Of a DNA stretch of 19,012 nt, positions 1 through 7,388 are shown piece by piece. Numbering within the stretch: the stretch's first letter is position 1; each line of letters starts with the position of its first letter. The position numbers were made by a program, and so were the translations under genes. The notes under the pieces are model-generated. The model searched no databases and had not been told where the DNA came from. It saw only the letters and a list, made by a program, of their open reading frames with translations. Source of the DNA: Hyphomonas sp. (GTDB lineage: Bacteria; Pseudomonadota; Alphaproteobacteria; Caulobacterales; Hyphomonadaceae); NCBI GenBank assembly GCA_003486945.1, contig DNFL01000402.1:2200-21211 (forward strand). The letters run 5' to 3'.

Positions 1-837
1 ATGGCTCATGTTGGCAAGGAATTCGGACTTGAGGCGCGTCGCCTGTTCGGCACGGTTCAGCGCATCGCGAAGCTCGTGCGCCTTGCGGCGTTCTTCACGC
101 ACATCACGCAGCACCGTGATAAACAGCATGTCGCCCGTGCCGCCATAACGCGTGCTGGACGTCGAGAATTGAACACGAACGTGTGTGCCGTCTTTCGCAA
201 CGGCTTCAGCGTCCTTCTCGACACGGATATCCTCGCCGCGCTCAATTTCCCTGACAGTTTCCTTGCCAAAGGCGCGAACGGCGTCGAGCTGCTGCACGCC
301 AAAGAGGATGCCAATATTCTTGCCGATGACTTCGTCTGCAGCATATCCGAGCAGATCGGTAATGGCTTTGTTCACATAGAGGATGTTGCTGGAAACGTCT
401 GAGAGGATAATACCATGCAGCGCATGGTCACAGGCTGCGCGGGCAAGCTCATACCGGTGGCGTGCTTCGTCGCGTTCCGCGGCCAGGTCAGTCACTTCGT
501 GCGAGCAAGCCAGCGCGCCGCGCGGTGTCGGCACAATCATCGTCTTCATGACCTTGCCGAGCATGCGCGCCGCCCGGCCTTCGCCGGTCACGAAGGTACG
601 TGGCTCGCCGGTGCGGATTACTTCCATCACGTGGCGCACCATCTCGGAGTCGCGGTACTTCTGATCGAACTCGAAGATCCGCATGCCGACGACACTGCCG
701 CCATTCGGCAGGATCGATTCGTTCATCAGCTGGTTGGCGTCGATCCATTCCAGATCGACGATCTCGCCATTTTCATCCCGGACCGGCGCCGTTTCGCAAA
801 CGACGATCGGCAGCAGGTCGAGTTGACTTGCGCCCAT
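1..837 (-). CDS. PAS-domain sensor histidine kinase, N-terminal part (cut by window edge)
   Basis: My own reading of the minus strand from the ATG at 837-835 gives 279 open codons with no stop before the window ends. The product is a signal-transducing histidine kinase. Residues about 8-115 look like a degenerate PAS fold and residues about 130-250 like a clear PAS domain (…GIILSDVSSNILYVNKAI…, then DLLGY…VIGKN). A helical linker follows, and then the start of a HisKA dimerisation domain, KSEFLANMSH at 270-279. The last codon in the window is the histidine that is normally phosphorylated in this H-box, so the ATPase domain and any receiver domain lie outside. No signal peptide or membrane helix is visible, so a soluble cytoplasmic sensor is likely. 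The start is supported by GAGGGA 7-8 nt upstream. The gene follows the patatin gene on the same strand after 91 nt. The signal sensed is unknown. Confidence 0.88.
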   Translation of the reverse strand, partial: MGASQLDLLPIVVCETAPVRDENGEIVDLEWIDANQLMNESILPNGGSVVGMRIFEFDQKYRDSEMVRHVMEVIRTGEPRTFVTGEGRAARMLGKVMKTMIVPTPRGALACSHEVTDLAAERDEARHRYELARAACDHALHGIILSDVSSNILYVNKAITDLLGYAADEVIGKNIGILFGVQQLDAVRAFGKETVREIERGEDIRVEKDAEAVAKDGTHVRVQFSTSSTRYGGTGDMLFITVLRDVREERRKAHELRDALNRAEQATRLKSEFLANMSH

Positions 838-902
838 GCTTTAGTCCCTCAGAATCGTTGCAGTTTCTTTGAGGGTTAACTTGTCGCAACATGCTTAACG
901 TA

Positions 903-920
903 CTGTTGATTTTACAACAG
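903..920. promoter_or_regulatory. 18-bp interrupted palindrome between patatin and kinase genes
   Basis: CTGTTG and CAACAG form a perfect 6+6 bp inverted repeat around an AT-rich 6-bp centre. It lies 8 bases beyond the patatin stop and about 65 bases before the kinase start. No T-run follows on the minus strand, so an intrinsic terminator is unlikely. It could be an operator for the kinase gene. No regulator can be named from the sequence. Confidence 0.35.
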
Positions 921-928
921 GTTGAGCC

Positions 929-2740
929 TCAGGCCGGGCAGCACATCACGGGGATGTCGCTGGTCTCTAGCGCGGCTTTCGCCGCTACGTAGCCAGCCTC
1001 GACCGCCTCGTCATAGGCTGTCCAGTCCCTGAGTTCGATGCCTGGCAGGTCCGGCAACACCATCATATCCACCAGATTCCGTCCAGAAGTGGGGTCGTTC
1101 CGGATGGTCGCGGCCCGCATCAGAAGGCCGGCAATCGGCGGCGGCGAGGAGAAGCCGTTGCGGGCAACCCACTGCCAGAAGTTGAGTGGGCGGGCGAATT
1201 CTTCCAGGTTCAGCCCCTCTGGCTGGCCTGAAACATCCGACCCGACAACAAAGCCCTGATGCAACTCGCGCATGATTTCCACGGGGAAGTTGTTCAGTAC
1301 TGCGCCGTCAACGAGAATGTCGTCGCCATCGACCACCGGCGGCAGGATGCCGGGCAGGGAAATCGTGGCTCTTAGCGCGCTGCGCAGCTGGCCGGAGCGG
1401 TGAACGTGTGTCCGTCCGGTCGTGAGATTGGTCGACAGGGCATAGAAGGGCAGCTTCAGGTCGCCGATATCGACATCGCCGAAATGCTCCTCCAGCCGCG
1501 CATTCACGCGCCGGCCGCGCACCATGCCAACTACGGGCAACGTGTAGTCACCCAGCGGATTGGATTCGACAAACGCTTTGCGGATACGGCGCTCGATCTC
1601 GGCGTCGTCCCAGCCCATCGCCACGCAGGCAGCAACCACCGCACCCATCGAAGCGCCGCCGACAAAATCAATCGGTACACCGCGCTCGCGAATGGCGCGG
1701 ATCACGCCGATATGGCTGTAAGCCCGCGCGCCGCCGCCGGAGAGGACAATGCCAACAGACCGGCCCGCCATAGTTCGGGCGAGACGCATCGCGTCTTCGC
1801 TGCTGTCACCCTTCCAATGGAACAGGCGGTTCGCGCCCGCCGCCGCTTTCCACTCATCCGGCCGCGAAGCGGGGCGCTCCGTGCCCGGATGGATCAGAAC
1901 GACATCGACCAGTTTAAGCCGCTGCGCCGGCGAGGTTTCCTCCGGCATCAGCGGCACCGACGGGCGCGCATCGCCGCGCGCCAGAACCCAGATACGGTCT
2001 GCCTGCCGCGTCGCCAGTCTGAACCAGTTTGTATCCCCGATCGGTGCGATCAGGATCACTGTGTCATTGTTCTGCTCAAGCTCATCGAAGAAGGCGGCGG
2101 GCCGTTCGTCGCCCTGTACCTCGTCGACGATGGCAACCTTCTGCCCGAACTTCATCAACGCCTCGCGCAGCGCCCGTGCGCGCATGCGAAGATCAATCGT
2201 CGGCGACGTAGCCAGCAGCGTGTAGACTTTGGGCACAGAAGCCGCATTGCGCTGGCCTGTGCGGCCAAGGCGCGTCAGGATGATGCGGATCATCCCTTCC
2301 AGCAGTTCCGGTTCAGAGCGCACCAGGCGGCCCCAGCCCGCGCGCGAAAGGCCGATTACTTCGGAATCGCGCAGCGCATAAACAGAACCGGTATGCGGAG
2401 CATTCTCCCGAACGCCGTCGCCATTGGTGTCCGCCCCGCCAAGGAACAGTGCCATCTCGCCCACCGGCTCACCGGGGCGGATATGGCCTACGAACTCGCC
2501 TGCGGCATTGAACGCGCCCAGCGTGCCGGACATCACGAAGAAGATCGAATCAGCCGCCTCACCCGCCAGGAACAGGGGTTGGCCCGCTGGCAGCGAAAAC
2601 CATCGCGCCTCCCGTTCGGCCGAACGCATGGCGCGCTGCGAGACGTCCTTGAGCAGGGGTATGGTTTTCAGGTGCGAAGTAAAATCAGGCCGCATGCCAC
2701 GGACTTTGCGTGTTTCCGGAGAGGATTTGAAGGCGAGCAT
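929..2740 (-). CDS. Patatin-like phospholipase with N-terminal cyclic-nucleotide-binding-type domain
   Basis: A 603-residue NTE/RssA-like serine esterase, probably acting on phospholipids or lysophospholipids. Residues about 27-145 form a cNMP-binding-type beta roll with the GEMALFLGG segment at 94-102. The middle (about 170-290) is a Rossmann-like linker often seen in bacterial NTE-type proteins. The patatin domain runs from about 327 to 590: oxyanion loop GGGARA at 335-340, nucleophile elbow GGASMG with Ser364, and catalytic Asp478 in the DGA motif. No signal peptide or clear membrane helix is seen. The ligand cassette is odd: a loop of roughly 10-15 residues containing DTNGDG is inserted after position 102, and the usual P-R-x-A-x-V reads PHTGSV, so the phosphate-binding arginine is missing. 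The start is uncertain. ATG at 2740 has no good ribosome site, and Met16 (2695) is an alternative that still keeps the whole domain. Divergent from mccB. Confidence 0.9.
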   Translation of the reverse strand: MLAFKSSPETRKVRGMRPDFTSHLKTIPLLKDVSQRAMRSAEREARWFSLPAGQPLFLAGEAADSIFFVMSGTLGAFNAAGEFVGHIRPGEPVGEMALFLGGADTNGDGVRENAPHTGSVYALRDSEVIGLSRAGWGRLVRSEPELLEGMIRIILTRLGRTGQRNAASVPKVYTLLATSPTIDLRMRARALREALMKFGQKVAIVDEVQGDERPAAFFDELEQNNDTVILIAPIGDTNWFRLATRQADRIWVLARGDARPSVPLMPEETSPAQRLKLVDVVLIHPGTERPASRPDEWKAAAGANRLFHWKGDSSEDAMRLARTMAGRSVGIVLSGGGARAYSHIGVIRAIRERGVPIDFVGGASMGAVVAACVAMGWDDAEIERRIRKAFVESNPLGDYTLPVVGMVRGRRVNARLEEHFGDVDIGDLKLPFYALSTNLTTGRTHVHRSGQLRSALRATISLPGILPPVVDGDDILVDGAVLNNFPVEIMRELHQGFVVGSDVSGQPEGLNLEEFARPLNFWQWVARNGFSSPPPIAGLLMRAATIRNDPTSGRNLVDMMVLPDLPGIELRDWTAYDEAVEAGYVAAKAALETSDIPVMCCPA

Positions 2741-2762
2741 GCATCATGCTTAACACAAAAGA

Positions 2763-2779
2763 GTTACCGAACGGGTGAC
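2763..2779. promoter_or_regulatory. Imperfect palindrome in the divergent patatin/mccB promoter region
   Basis: GTTACC-5 bp-GGTGAC is an inverted repeat with one mismatch in six, lying in the 103-bp gap between the two divergent starts. It could be an operator for either gene. It does not match any leucine-pathway regulator site I can name. No convincing -35/-10 pair was found in this gap. Confidence 0.2.
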
Positions 2780-2843
2780 AGTCCGGGGCGCCGCAGCTAA
2801 TCCTCGGGCAAAGTGTTAAGGCCAGAGAATTAAAAGGAAACGC

Positions 2844-4451
2844 ATGCCTGTTCTTAAATCGGCCCTGGACGTGACCTCGGCGAAGTTCGCGGCCAACCGG
2901 CAGGCCATGTCTGCCCTCGTTTCCGATCTGCGCGCCCGCAGCGCCGACGCTGCCCTGGGCGGCCCGGAAGACAGCCGCAAACGCCATACTGAGCGCGGCA
3001 AACTCCTCCCGCGAGAACGGGTAGAGCAGCTGGTCGACCCAGGCAGCGCCTTCCTCGAAATCGGCGCGCTGGCGGCCCACGGCATGTATGACGGCGAAGC
3101 CCCCGGCGCCGGCCTCATCACCGGCGTCGGCCGGGTCGAGGGCCGGGAATGCCTCATCGTCTGCAATGACGCGACCGTCAAAGGCGGCGCGTATTTCCCC
3201 GTCACCGTGAAGAAACACCTGCGCGCGCAGGAAGTGGCGATGGAAAACCATTTGCCCTGCATCTACCTCGTCGATAGCGGCGGCGCGAACCTCCCCCACC
3301 AGTCCGAAGTCTTCCCCGACCGGGAGCATTTCGGCCGCATCTTCTACAATCAGGCGCAGATGAGCGCGAAGGGCATCCCCCAGATCGCCGCCGTCATGGG
3401 CAGCTGCACCGCCGGCGGCGCATACGTGCCCGCGATGTCGGACGAAACCGTCATCGTACGCAAACAAGGCACCATCTTCCTCGGCGGTCCGCCGCTGGTG
3501 AAGGCCGCTACCGGCGAAGAAATCAGCGCGGAAGACCTCGGCGGCGCAGATGTCCACGCCCGCCGCTCCGGCGTCGCAGACCATTACGCCGCGCATGATT
3601 CCCACGCCCTTGCCATCGTCCGATCCATCGTCCGCACGCTGAGCAAACCCAAACCGCAACCCTTCGAGCTCGCCGCCCCGGCCGAGCCCCTCTACGATCC
3701 CGCCGAACTCCACGGCCTCGTCCCGCAGGATGTCCGTGAGCCCTATGATGCGCGCGAAGTGATTGCCCGCCTCGTCGATGGCTCCGAGTTCCATGAGTTC
3801 AAGAAACTCTACGGCGAAACCCTCGTCTGCGGCTTCGCCCATCTCTATGGCATGCCCGTTGCGATCCTCGCCAACAATGGCATCCTCTTCTCCGAGAGCG
3901 CCCAGAAGGCCGCCCATTTTATCGAGCTTGCAGACCAGCGCCGCATCCCGCTCGTCTTCCTGCAGAACATCACCGGCTTCATGGTCGGATCGAAATACGA
4001 AGCCGGCGGGATTGCCAAGGATGGCGCCAAGATGGTCACAGCCGTCGCCACCGCCAGCGTGCCGAAATTCACGGTCGTCACCGGCGGCAGCTTCGGCGCA
4101 GGCAACTACGGCATGTGCGGGCGCGCCTATTCGCCCCGCTTCCTCTTCATGTGGCCAAACGCGCGCATCTCCGTCATGGGCGGCGAGCAGGCCGCCAGCG
4201 TACTCGCCACCGTCAAGCGCGACGGCATCGAACGCCGCGGCGGCAAATGGAGCGCTGAAGAAGAGAACATTTTCAAACAACCCATCCGCGATCTCTACGA
4301 AGCCGAAGGCAATCCCTACTACTCTACAGCCCGCCTCTGGGACGACGGCATCATTGACCCCGCCGACACCCGCCGCATCCTCGGCCTCGCCCTGAGCGCC
4401 AGCCTCAACGCCCCATTTGGTGAGCGCGGCTTCGGCGTGTTCCGGATGTAA
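2844..4451 (+). CDS. mccB: 3-methylcrotonyl-CoA carboxylase, carboxyltransferase (beta) subunit
   Basis: A 535-residue carboxyltransferase that moves the carboxyl group from carboxybiotin to 3-methylcrotonyl-CoA, giving 3-methylglutaconyl-CoA in leucine degradation. It is cytoplasmic and works in a complex with the biotin-bearing alpha subunit encoded at 8254. The length matches MCC beta subunits. Typical segments are [19 protein letters not shown] at 112-130 and [11 protein letters not shown] at 141-151. The N-terminal oxyanion region [13 protein letters not shown] is at 186-198, and the C-terminal acyl-CoA region [14 protein letters not shown] is at 414-427. The start has AAGGA 6 nt upstream. 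In many bacteria this gene sits next to mccA, the crotonase and isovaleryl-CoA dehydrogenase. Here it stands apart from mccA by 3.8 kb. A geranyl-CoA carboxylase is the main alternative, but the motifs and the neighbouring crotonase favour MCC. Confidence 0.93.
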   Translation: MPVLKSALDVTSAKFAANRQAMSALVSDLRARSADAALGGPEDSRKRHTERGKLLPRERVEQLVDPGSAFLEIGALAAHGMYDGEAPGAGLITGVGRVEGRECLIVCNDATVKGGAYFPVTVKKHLRAQEVAMENHLPCIYLVDSGGANLPHQSEVFPDREHFGRIFYNQAQMSAKGIPQIAAVMGSCTAGGAYVPAMSDETVIVRKQGTIFLGGPPLVKAATGEEISAEDLGGADVHARRSGVADHYAAHDSHALAIVRSIVRTLSKPKPQPFELAAPAEPLYDPAELHGLVPQDVREPYDAREVIARLVDGSEFHEFKKLYGETLVCGFAHLYGMPVAILANNGILFSESAQKAAHFIELADQRRIPLVFLQNITGFMVGSKYEAGGIAKDGAKMVTAVATASVPKFTVVTGGSFGAGNYGMCGRAYSPRFLFMWPNARISVMGGEQAASVLATVKRDGIERRGGKWSAEEENIFKQPIRDLYEAEGNPYYSTARLWDDGIIDPADTRRILGLALSASLNAPFGERGFGVFRM

Positions 4452-4494
4452 TTTGCTCATCTCCCATTCATCCGTCTAAGGAGAAAATGGTACA

Positions 4495-4548
4495 GTGAAG
4501 ATCGTGTGGCGATGCTGCCACATTCTCGCCGTCTCCGCGCCGTCATGA
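4495..4548 (+). other. Possible 17-codon leader ORF (weak candidate)
   Basis: A strong AAGGAG at 4478-4483 is followed by ATG GTA CAG TGA at 4487-4498. The TGA overlaps a GTG at 4495 that opens 17 codons (MKIVWRCCHILAVSAPS). This arrangement could be start-stop reinitiation or chance. It matters only because an otherwise orphan, near-perfect ribosome site sits 27 nt after the mccB stop. Nothing shows that it is translated. Confidence 0.15.
4505..4522 (+). terminator. Possible weak hairpin after mccB
   Basis: TGTGGC-GATGCT-GCCACA is a perfect 6-bp stem with a 6-nt loop, 54 bases after the mccB stop. Only TTCT follows, so it is at best a weak intrinsic terminator. It may instead be part of the structured leader of the next gene. 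Confidence 0.3.
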
Positions 4549-4555
4549 TGTAAAG

Positions 4556-4583
4556 TGTGTCGTGAACCGATTGTCACGACACA
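4556..4583. promoter_or_regulatory. 10+10 bp perfect inverted repeat upstream of EF-hand gene
   Basis: TGTGTCGTGA and TCACGACACA form a perfect 10-bp inverted repeat around an 8-bp spacer, 67 bp before the EF-hand start. A -35-like TTGTCA (4571-4576) lies inside it, with a poor -10 candidate TAGCCT at 4595-4600 after 18 bp. No T-run follows. A dimeric repressor or activator operator overlapping the promoter is the simplest reading. A half-similar GTGTCGCGAC occurs at 4611-4620. The regulator is unknown. Confidence 0.5.
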
Positions 4584-4650
4584 TGCCCGGCGCATAGCCT
4601 TACATTGTTGGTGTCGCGACCAAGCGCGGCGTAGACCAACGGAGTAAGAC

Positions 4651-4929
4651 ATGAAACGCACATCCATCCTTGCAGCTGGCCTCTTCACTGCTGCACTGGC
4701 GGCCCATGCGGGTGAAATGCCTGGGCTTCCGTCCTATGACACCGATGGTGATGGGCAAATCAGCCAGGTCGAGTTCGTGACGGCGAAAGTCGCGAGCGGC
4801 AAAATCACCGAAGAGGAAGCCGCTGCGAAATTCGCAGAAGCCGACACCAACTATGACGGCTACCTCTCTGAGGCCGAATACACGGCCGCAGCCGAAGCCT
4901 GGAAAGCTGCGAAAGAAGCCGGCCAGTAA
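4651..4929 (+). CDS. Small exported EF-hand protein
   Basis: A 92-residue protein with a Sec-type signal peptide (MKRTS, hydrophobic core, cleavage probably after AHA at 18-20), so the mature form should be periplasmic. It carries two canonical EF-hand loops. The first is D30-x-D32-x-D34-G-x-I-x-x-x-E41, and the second is D65-x-N67-x-D69-G-x-L-x-x-x-E76. All calcium-ligand positions are filled, so it should bind two Ca2+ ions. Its partner is unknown; small exported EF-hand proteins are common in this kind of bacterium, and their roles are mostly untested. The start has GGAG 6 nt upstream. The gene looks monocistronic: it has a palindrome-rich 199-nt upstream region and its own strong terminator. 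Confidence 0.85.
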   Translation: MKRTSILAAGLFTAALAAHAGEMPGLPSYDTDGDGQISQVEFVTAKVASGKITEEEAAAKFAEADTNYDGYLSEAEYTAAAEAWKAAKEAGQ

Positions 4930-4954
4930 GCCTGCTCACGCGCCTCTCTCCAGC

Positions 4955-4989
4955 CGGCCTCCGCGCTCGTTGCGGAGGCCGTTTTGTTT
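4955..4989 (+). terminator. Strong Rho-independent terminator after EF-hand gene
   Basis: A perfect 10-bp GC-rich stem (CGGCCTCCGC / GCGGAGGCCG) with a 7-nt loop is followed directly by TTTTGTTT. It lies 25 bases after the EF-hand stop and is the clearest intrinsic terminator in the window. Confidence 0.93.
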
Positions 4990-5066
4990 CTGCCGCCTGC
5001 ACGTTGCGCCGCCGCCGGAACCTGTTATCGCCTGTCGGGTAAGTCTTTTGCACGGGCCGCATCCGC

Positions 5067-6107
5067 TTGAATCCGCACAGTTTCGCGCCGAACCGATTTG
5101 ACCTGATCCGCCTGCTGCTGGCCGCTGGTGTGTTTGCCTATCATGCCGTTGCACTTTCAGGCGTAGATGCGGCCGGATCCATCGAGCTGGCCTTTGCCCG
5201 CCTGGCGGAAGTTTCGATCCAGGGATTCTTCATTGTCTCGGGCGCGCTTGTCGCCGGCTCGCTGGATCGATCCTCCAGCCTCGGCGACTATTCCGGCAAG
5301 CGCATCCGCCGCCTTTATCCCGCCTACGCCGTTATCATCCTCATTCCGGCACTGATCAGTTTAGCGCAGACGCAGGAATGGCAGGGCGTGCTCCGCTACC
5401 TGGCGGCAAATCTCGCATTCCTGAATTTCCTTGAGCCCAATTTGCCCGGCCTGTTCGAAACCAACCGGTACCCGGAAGTGAACGGCGCGCTGTGGACGCT
5501 GAAGATAGAGGTGATGTTCTACATCGTCCTTCCGCTGATCCTCCTTGTGCTGAAGGTCTTGCGGGCGCATTGGTGGGTGGGCATTGCCGCGCTCTATATC
5601 TCTGGCGAGATCTGGGCCGCGCGGTTGCCGCAGATGGAAAGCGCGCAGCTCGGCCTTGCGCTCAGCCGCCAGCTCCCTGGTCAGATGGCCTACTTCGCGA
5701 TGGGCATCGCTCTCTGGAAATGCGCGGCGCACTTGCCGCGCCTCTGGGCGCCCTTCGGCCTCGCCTGCGCCGTCGTCACCGCCGCCTCGCTCGCCCATCC
5801 GTTGCTCGAGCCATTGCGCGCCCTCGGTCTCGCCGGCCTCCTTGCCGCCATCGCCTTCGCACCCGGCCCGCCACTGGGCGCCGCCCGCTTCGGCGACATC
5901 TCCTACGGCCTCTACATCACCCATTTCCCAATCCTGCAGGCCATGCTTGCCGCTGGCCTGCTTACAACGCTCGGCGCCCCGGCCTTCTTCGCGCTTGCGG
6001 CGCTCCTCGTCCTCGCCGCCAGCTTCGCCCTGTGGCACCTTGTCGAAAAGCCCGCCTTGCGCCCGTCAAGCCACTACCGCAAAGTGGCCGCAAGAAACGA
6101 TCCCTGA
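5067..6107 (+). CDS. Acyltransferase-3 family integral membrane protein
   Basis: A 346-residue, very hydrophobic protein of the OafA/YrhL-type acyltransferase 3 family. These proteins O-acylate surface sugars or other envelope molecules in the inner membrane. The N-terminal helix holds the family pattern NRFDLIRLLLAAGVFAYH, with Arg15 and the likely catalytic His26. Other family marks are FFIVSGALV at 54-62, KRIRRLYPAY at 78-87, WTLKIEVMFY at 143-152, GDISYGLYITHFP at 276-288 and the closing EKP at 327-329. About ten membrane helices are visible. The start must be TTG at 5067, because an in-frame TAA lies at 5040-5042 and no ATG or GTG lies between it and the conserved first helix. The ribosome site is poor, so expression may be low. 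The substrate is unknown. The crotonase gene follows after 11 nt and is probably cotranscribed, though a functional link is not obvious. Confidence 0.86.
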   Translation: MNPHSFAPNRFDLIRLLLAAGVFAYHAVALSGVDAAGSIELAFARLAEVSIQGFFIVSGALVAGSLDRSSSLGDYSGKRIRRLYPAYAVIILIPALISLAQTQEWQGVLRYLAANLAFLNFLEPNLPGLFETNRYPEVNGALWTLKIEVMFYIVLPLILLVLKVLRAHWWVGIAALYISGEIWAARLPQMESAQLGLALSRQLPGQMAYFAMGIALWKCAAHLPRLWAPFGLACAVVTAASLAHPLLEPLRALGLAGLLAAIAFAPGPPLGAARFGDISYGLYITHFPILQAMLAAGLLTTLGAPAFFALAALLVLAASFALWHLVEKPALRPSSHYRKVAARNDP

Positions 6108-6118
6108 GAGGAAATCCC

Positions 6119-6919
6119 ATGCGCGATGCTGACTATGACCTCATCAAGCTGGACGTGACGCGCGCCGGTGTCGCTGTCGTCACGCTCAACCGTCCGGACG
6201 TCCACAACGCCTTCAATGCCGAACTGATCGCGGAGCTGACAGACGTTTTCACCATGATTTCGGACCAGCCGGGCATCCGGATGATGATCCTGCGCGGGGA
6301 GGGAAAGTCCTTCTCCGCCGGCGCGGATCTTGAATGGATGAAACTCGCCGCGCTCAAGTCTCGCGAAGACAATGAGACAGACGCTGAAAACCTCGCCGAG
6401 ATGCTGCAACGCCTCTACGAGATGCCGCAGATGACGCTCGCGCTGGTTCAGGGCGCAGCCATGGGCGGCGGGGCAGGGCTCGTTGCGGCCTGCGACGCCG
6501 CCATTGCGATGGCCAGCACGCAGTTCCGCTTCTCCGAAGTCCGCCTCGGCCTCACGCCCGCCACGATCAGCCCCTTCGTCATCGAAGCCATCGGCCCGCG
6601 CTGGGCCCGCGCCCTGTTCGTCACCGCGGAATCCTTCGATGCGGCCTATGCTGAAAAGATCGGCCTTGTGCAGTATGTTGTTCAGACAGCGGACGAAATG
6701 GCCGAGATGGAAGAACACCTCGCCCGCCTCGTCTTCGCCGCTGCGCCGGGCGCGGTGGCCGATTCCAAGAAACTGGTGCGCGATGTCGCCGGCCGCCCGG
6801 TCGACAAGGAACTCGGACGCAAGACCGCAAAGCGCATCGCTGCGCGTCGGTCCTCTGCGGAAGGGAAGGAGGGCGTTGCTGCTTTCCTCGAAAAGCGCGC
6901 GCCTGACTGGAAAGCCTGA
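6119..6919 (+). CDS. liuC: Enoyl-CoA hydratase/isomerase family, probable methylglutaconyl-CoA hydratase
   Basis: A 266-residue crotonase-fold protein. In this setting it most likely hydrates 3-methylglutaconyl-CoA, the product of MCC, to HMG-CoA in leucine breakdown. The oxyanion-hole segments are SAGAD at 66-70 and MGGGAGL at 115-121. Glu140 in FSEVRLGLTPATISPFV aligns with the general-base glutamate Glu144 of rat crotonase. This stretch, ending in ATISPFV, resembles the AUH/LiuC branch rather than typical fatty-acid crotonases. The start at 6119 has AGAGGA about 6 nt upstream and lies 11 nt after the acyltransferase stop. The downstream gene is convergent with only 7 nt between stops. The crotonase family assignment is firm; the specific substrate is inferred from the MCC genes on both sides. 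Confidence 0.85.
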   Translation: MRDADYDLIKLDVTRAGVAVVTLNRPDVHNAFNAELIAELTDVFTMISDQPGIRMMILRGEGKSFSAGADLEWMKLAALKSREDNETDAENLAEMLQRLYEMPQMTLALVQGAAMGGGAGLVAACDAAIAMASTQFRFSEVRLGLTPATISPFVIEAIGPRWARALFVTAESFDAAYAEKIGLVQYVVQTADEMAEMEEHLARLVFAAAPGAVADSKKLVRDVAGRPVDKELGRKTAKRIAARRSSAEGKEGVAAFLEKRAPDWKA

Positions 6920-6926
6920 CTGCCCT

Positions 6927-7256
6927 CTAATCGAGCGGCGGCAGCGGCACTCCCCAGCCCGTCAGGGTGGTGTGCACGGCCTGCACCGGATTGATCCCGG
7001 TCAGGCCCTCTATCTGGTTCCTGAATATGTACACCACCAGCCCCAGCATGATGACGTACACAATGAACTGCATGGCCGACTTCAGGATGAAGGCGCCTGC
7101 ACTGAACGCAATCATTCCGACCGCGCCGAGGATCAGCGCCCCCTGGATCGGTGGCATGCTTTCAGCGATCGCATAATTGTAGCCGAAATAAGCGCCGAGC
7201 CCGCCGCCCACGATGCCGGCGATGCCAGCCAGTTGAACACCAGAATTGTAAGCCAT
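6927..7256 (-). CDS. Small three-helix membrane protein, unknown function
   Basis: A 109-residue hydrophobic protein that I do not recognise. Three membrane helices are likely (about residues 8-30, 36-60 and 62-82). The first is glycine-rich (AGIAGIVGGGLGAYFGYNYA). A short tail ending in GWGVPLPPLD follows. There is no cleavable signal peptide. The start is well supported by a GGGGGAG ribosome site 5 nt before ATG at 7256. It lies alone on the minus strand, convergent with the crotonase gene and divergent from the DUF817 gene. No catalytic or binding motif is seen. Confidence 0.75.
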   Translation of the reverse strand: MAYNSGVQLAGIAGIVGGGLGAYFGYNYAIAESMPPIQGALILGAVGMIAFSAGAFILKSAMQFIVYVIMLGLVVYIFRNQIEGLTGINPVQAVHTTLTGWGVPLPPLD

Positions 7257-7388
7257 CGGACTCCCCCGTCTGCTTCACATCCCTAATGCTTACGCCATCC
7301 GGCGGGCCTCACAAAGCCTCAAATTCATCCCCGGCCCGGCCGCCCTTGGCCTTGTTTCGGCCCGGAAATCCCGTCATCCCCAGGCACT

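Noticed and set aside
1..402. Plus-strand open frame of 133 codons at the left edge
   Set aside because: It is antisense to the histidine kinase, which has clear PAS and H-box motifs.
870..900. Possible CtrA site from the TTAA repeats
   Set aside because: The spacing between TTAA elements is 15 bp, not the 7 bp of a CtrA box.
1400..2800. Long plus-strand open frame of 466 codons
   Set aside because: It lies opposite the clearly recognisable patatin gene. Its product is Arg/His/Ala-rich with no domain, as expected for the complement of a GC-rich gene.
2685..4460. Minus-strand open frame of 591 codons
   Set aside because: It is antisense to mccB, with a Gly/Ala/Asp/Glu-rich composition and no motifs. 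It is a GC3-driven shadow.
5492..6919. 475-codon frame containing the crotonase with a long N-terminal extension
   Set aside because: The extension is an out-of-frame reading of the acyltransferase gene. The ribosome site and crotonase fold begin at 6119.
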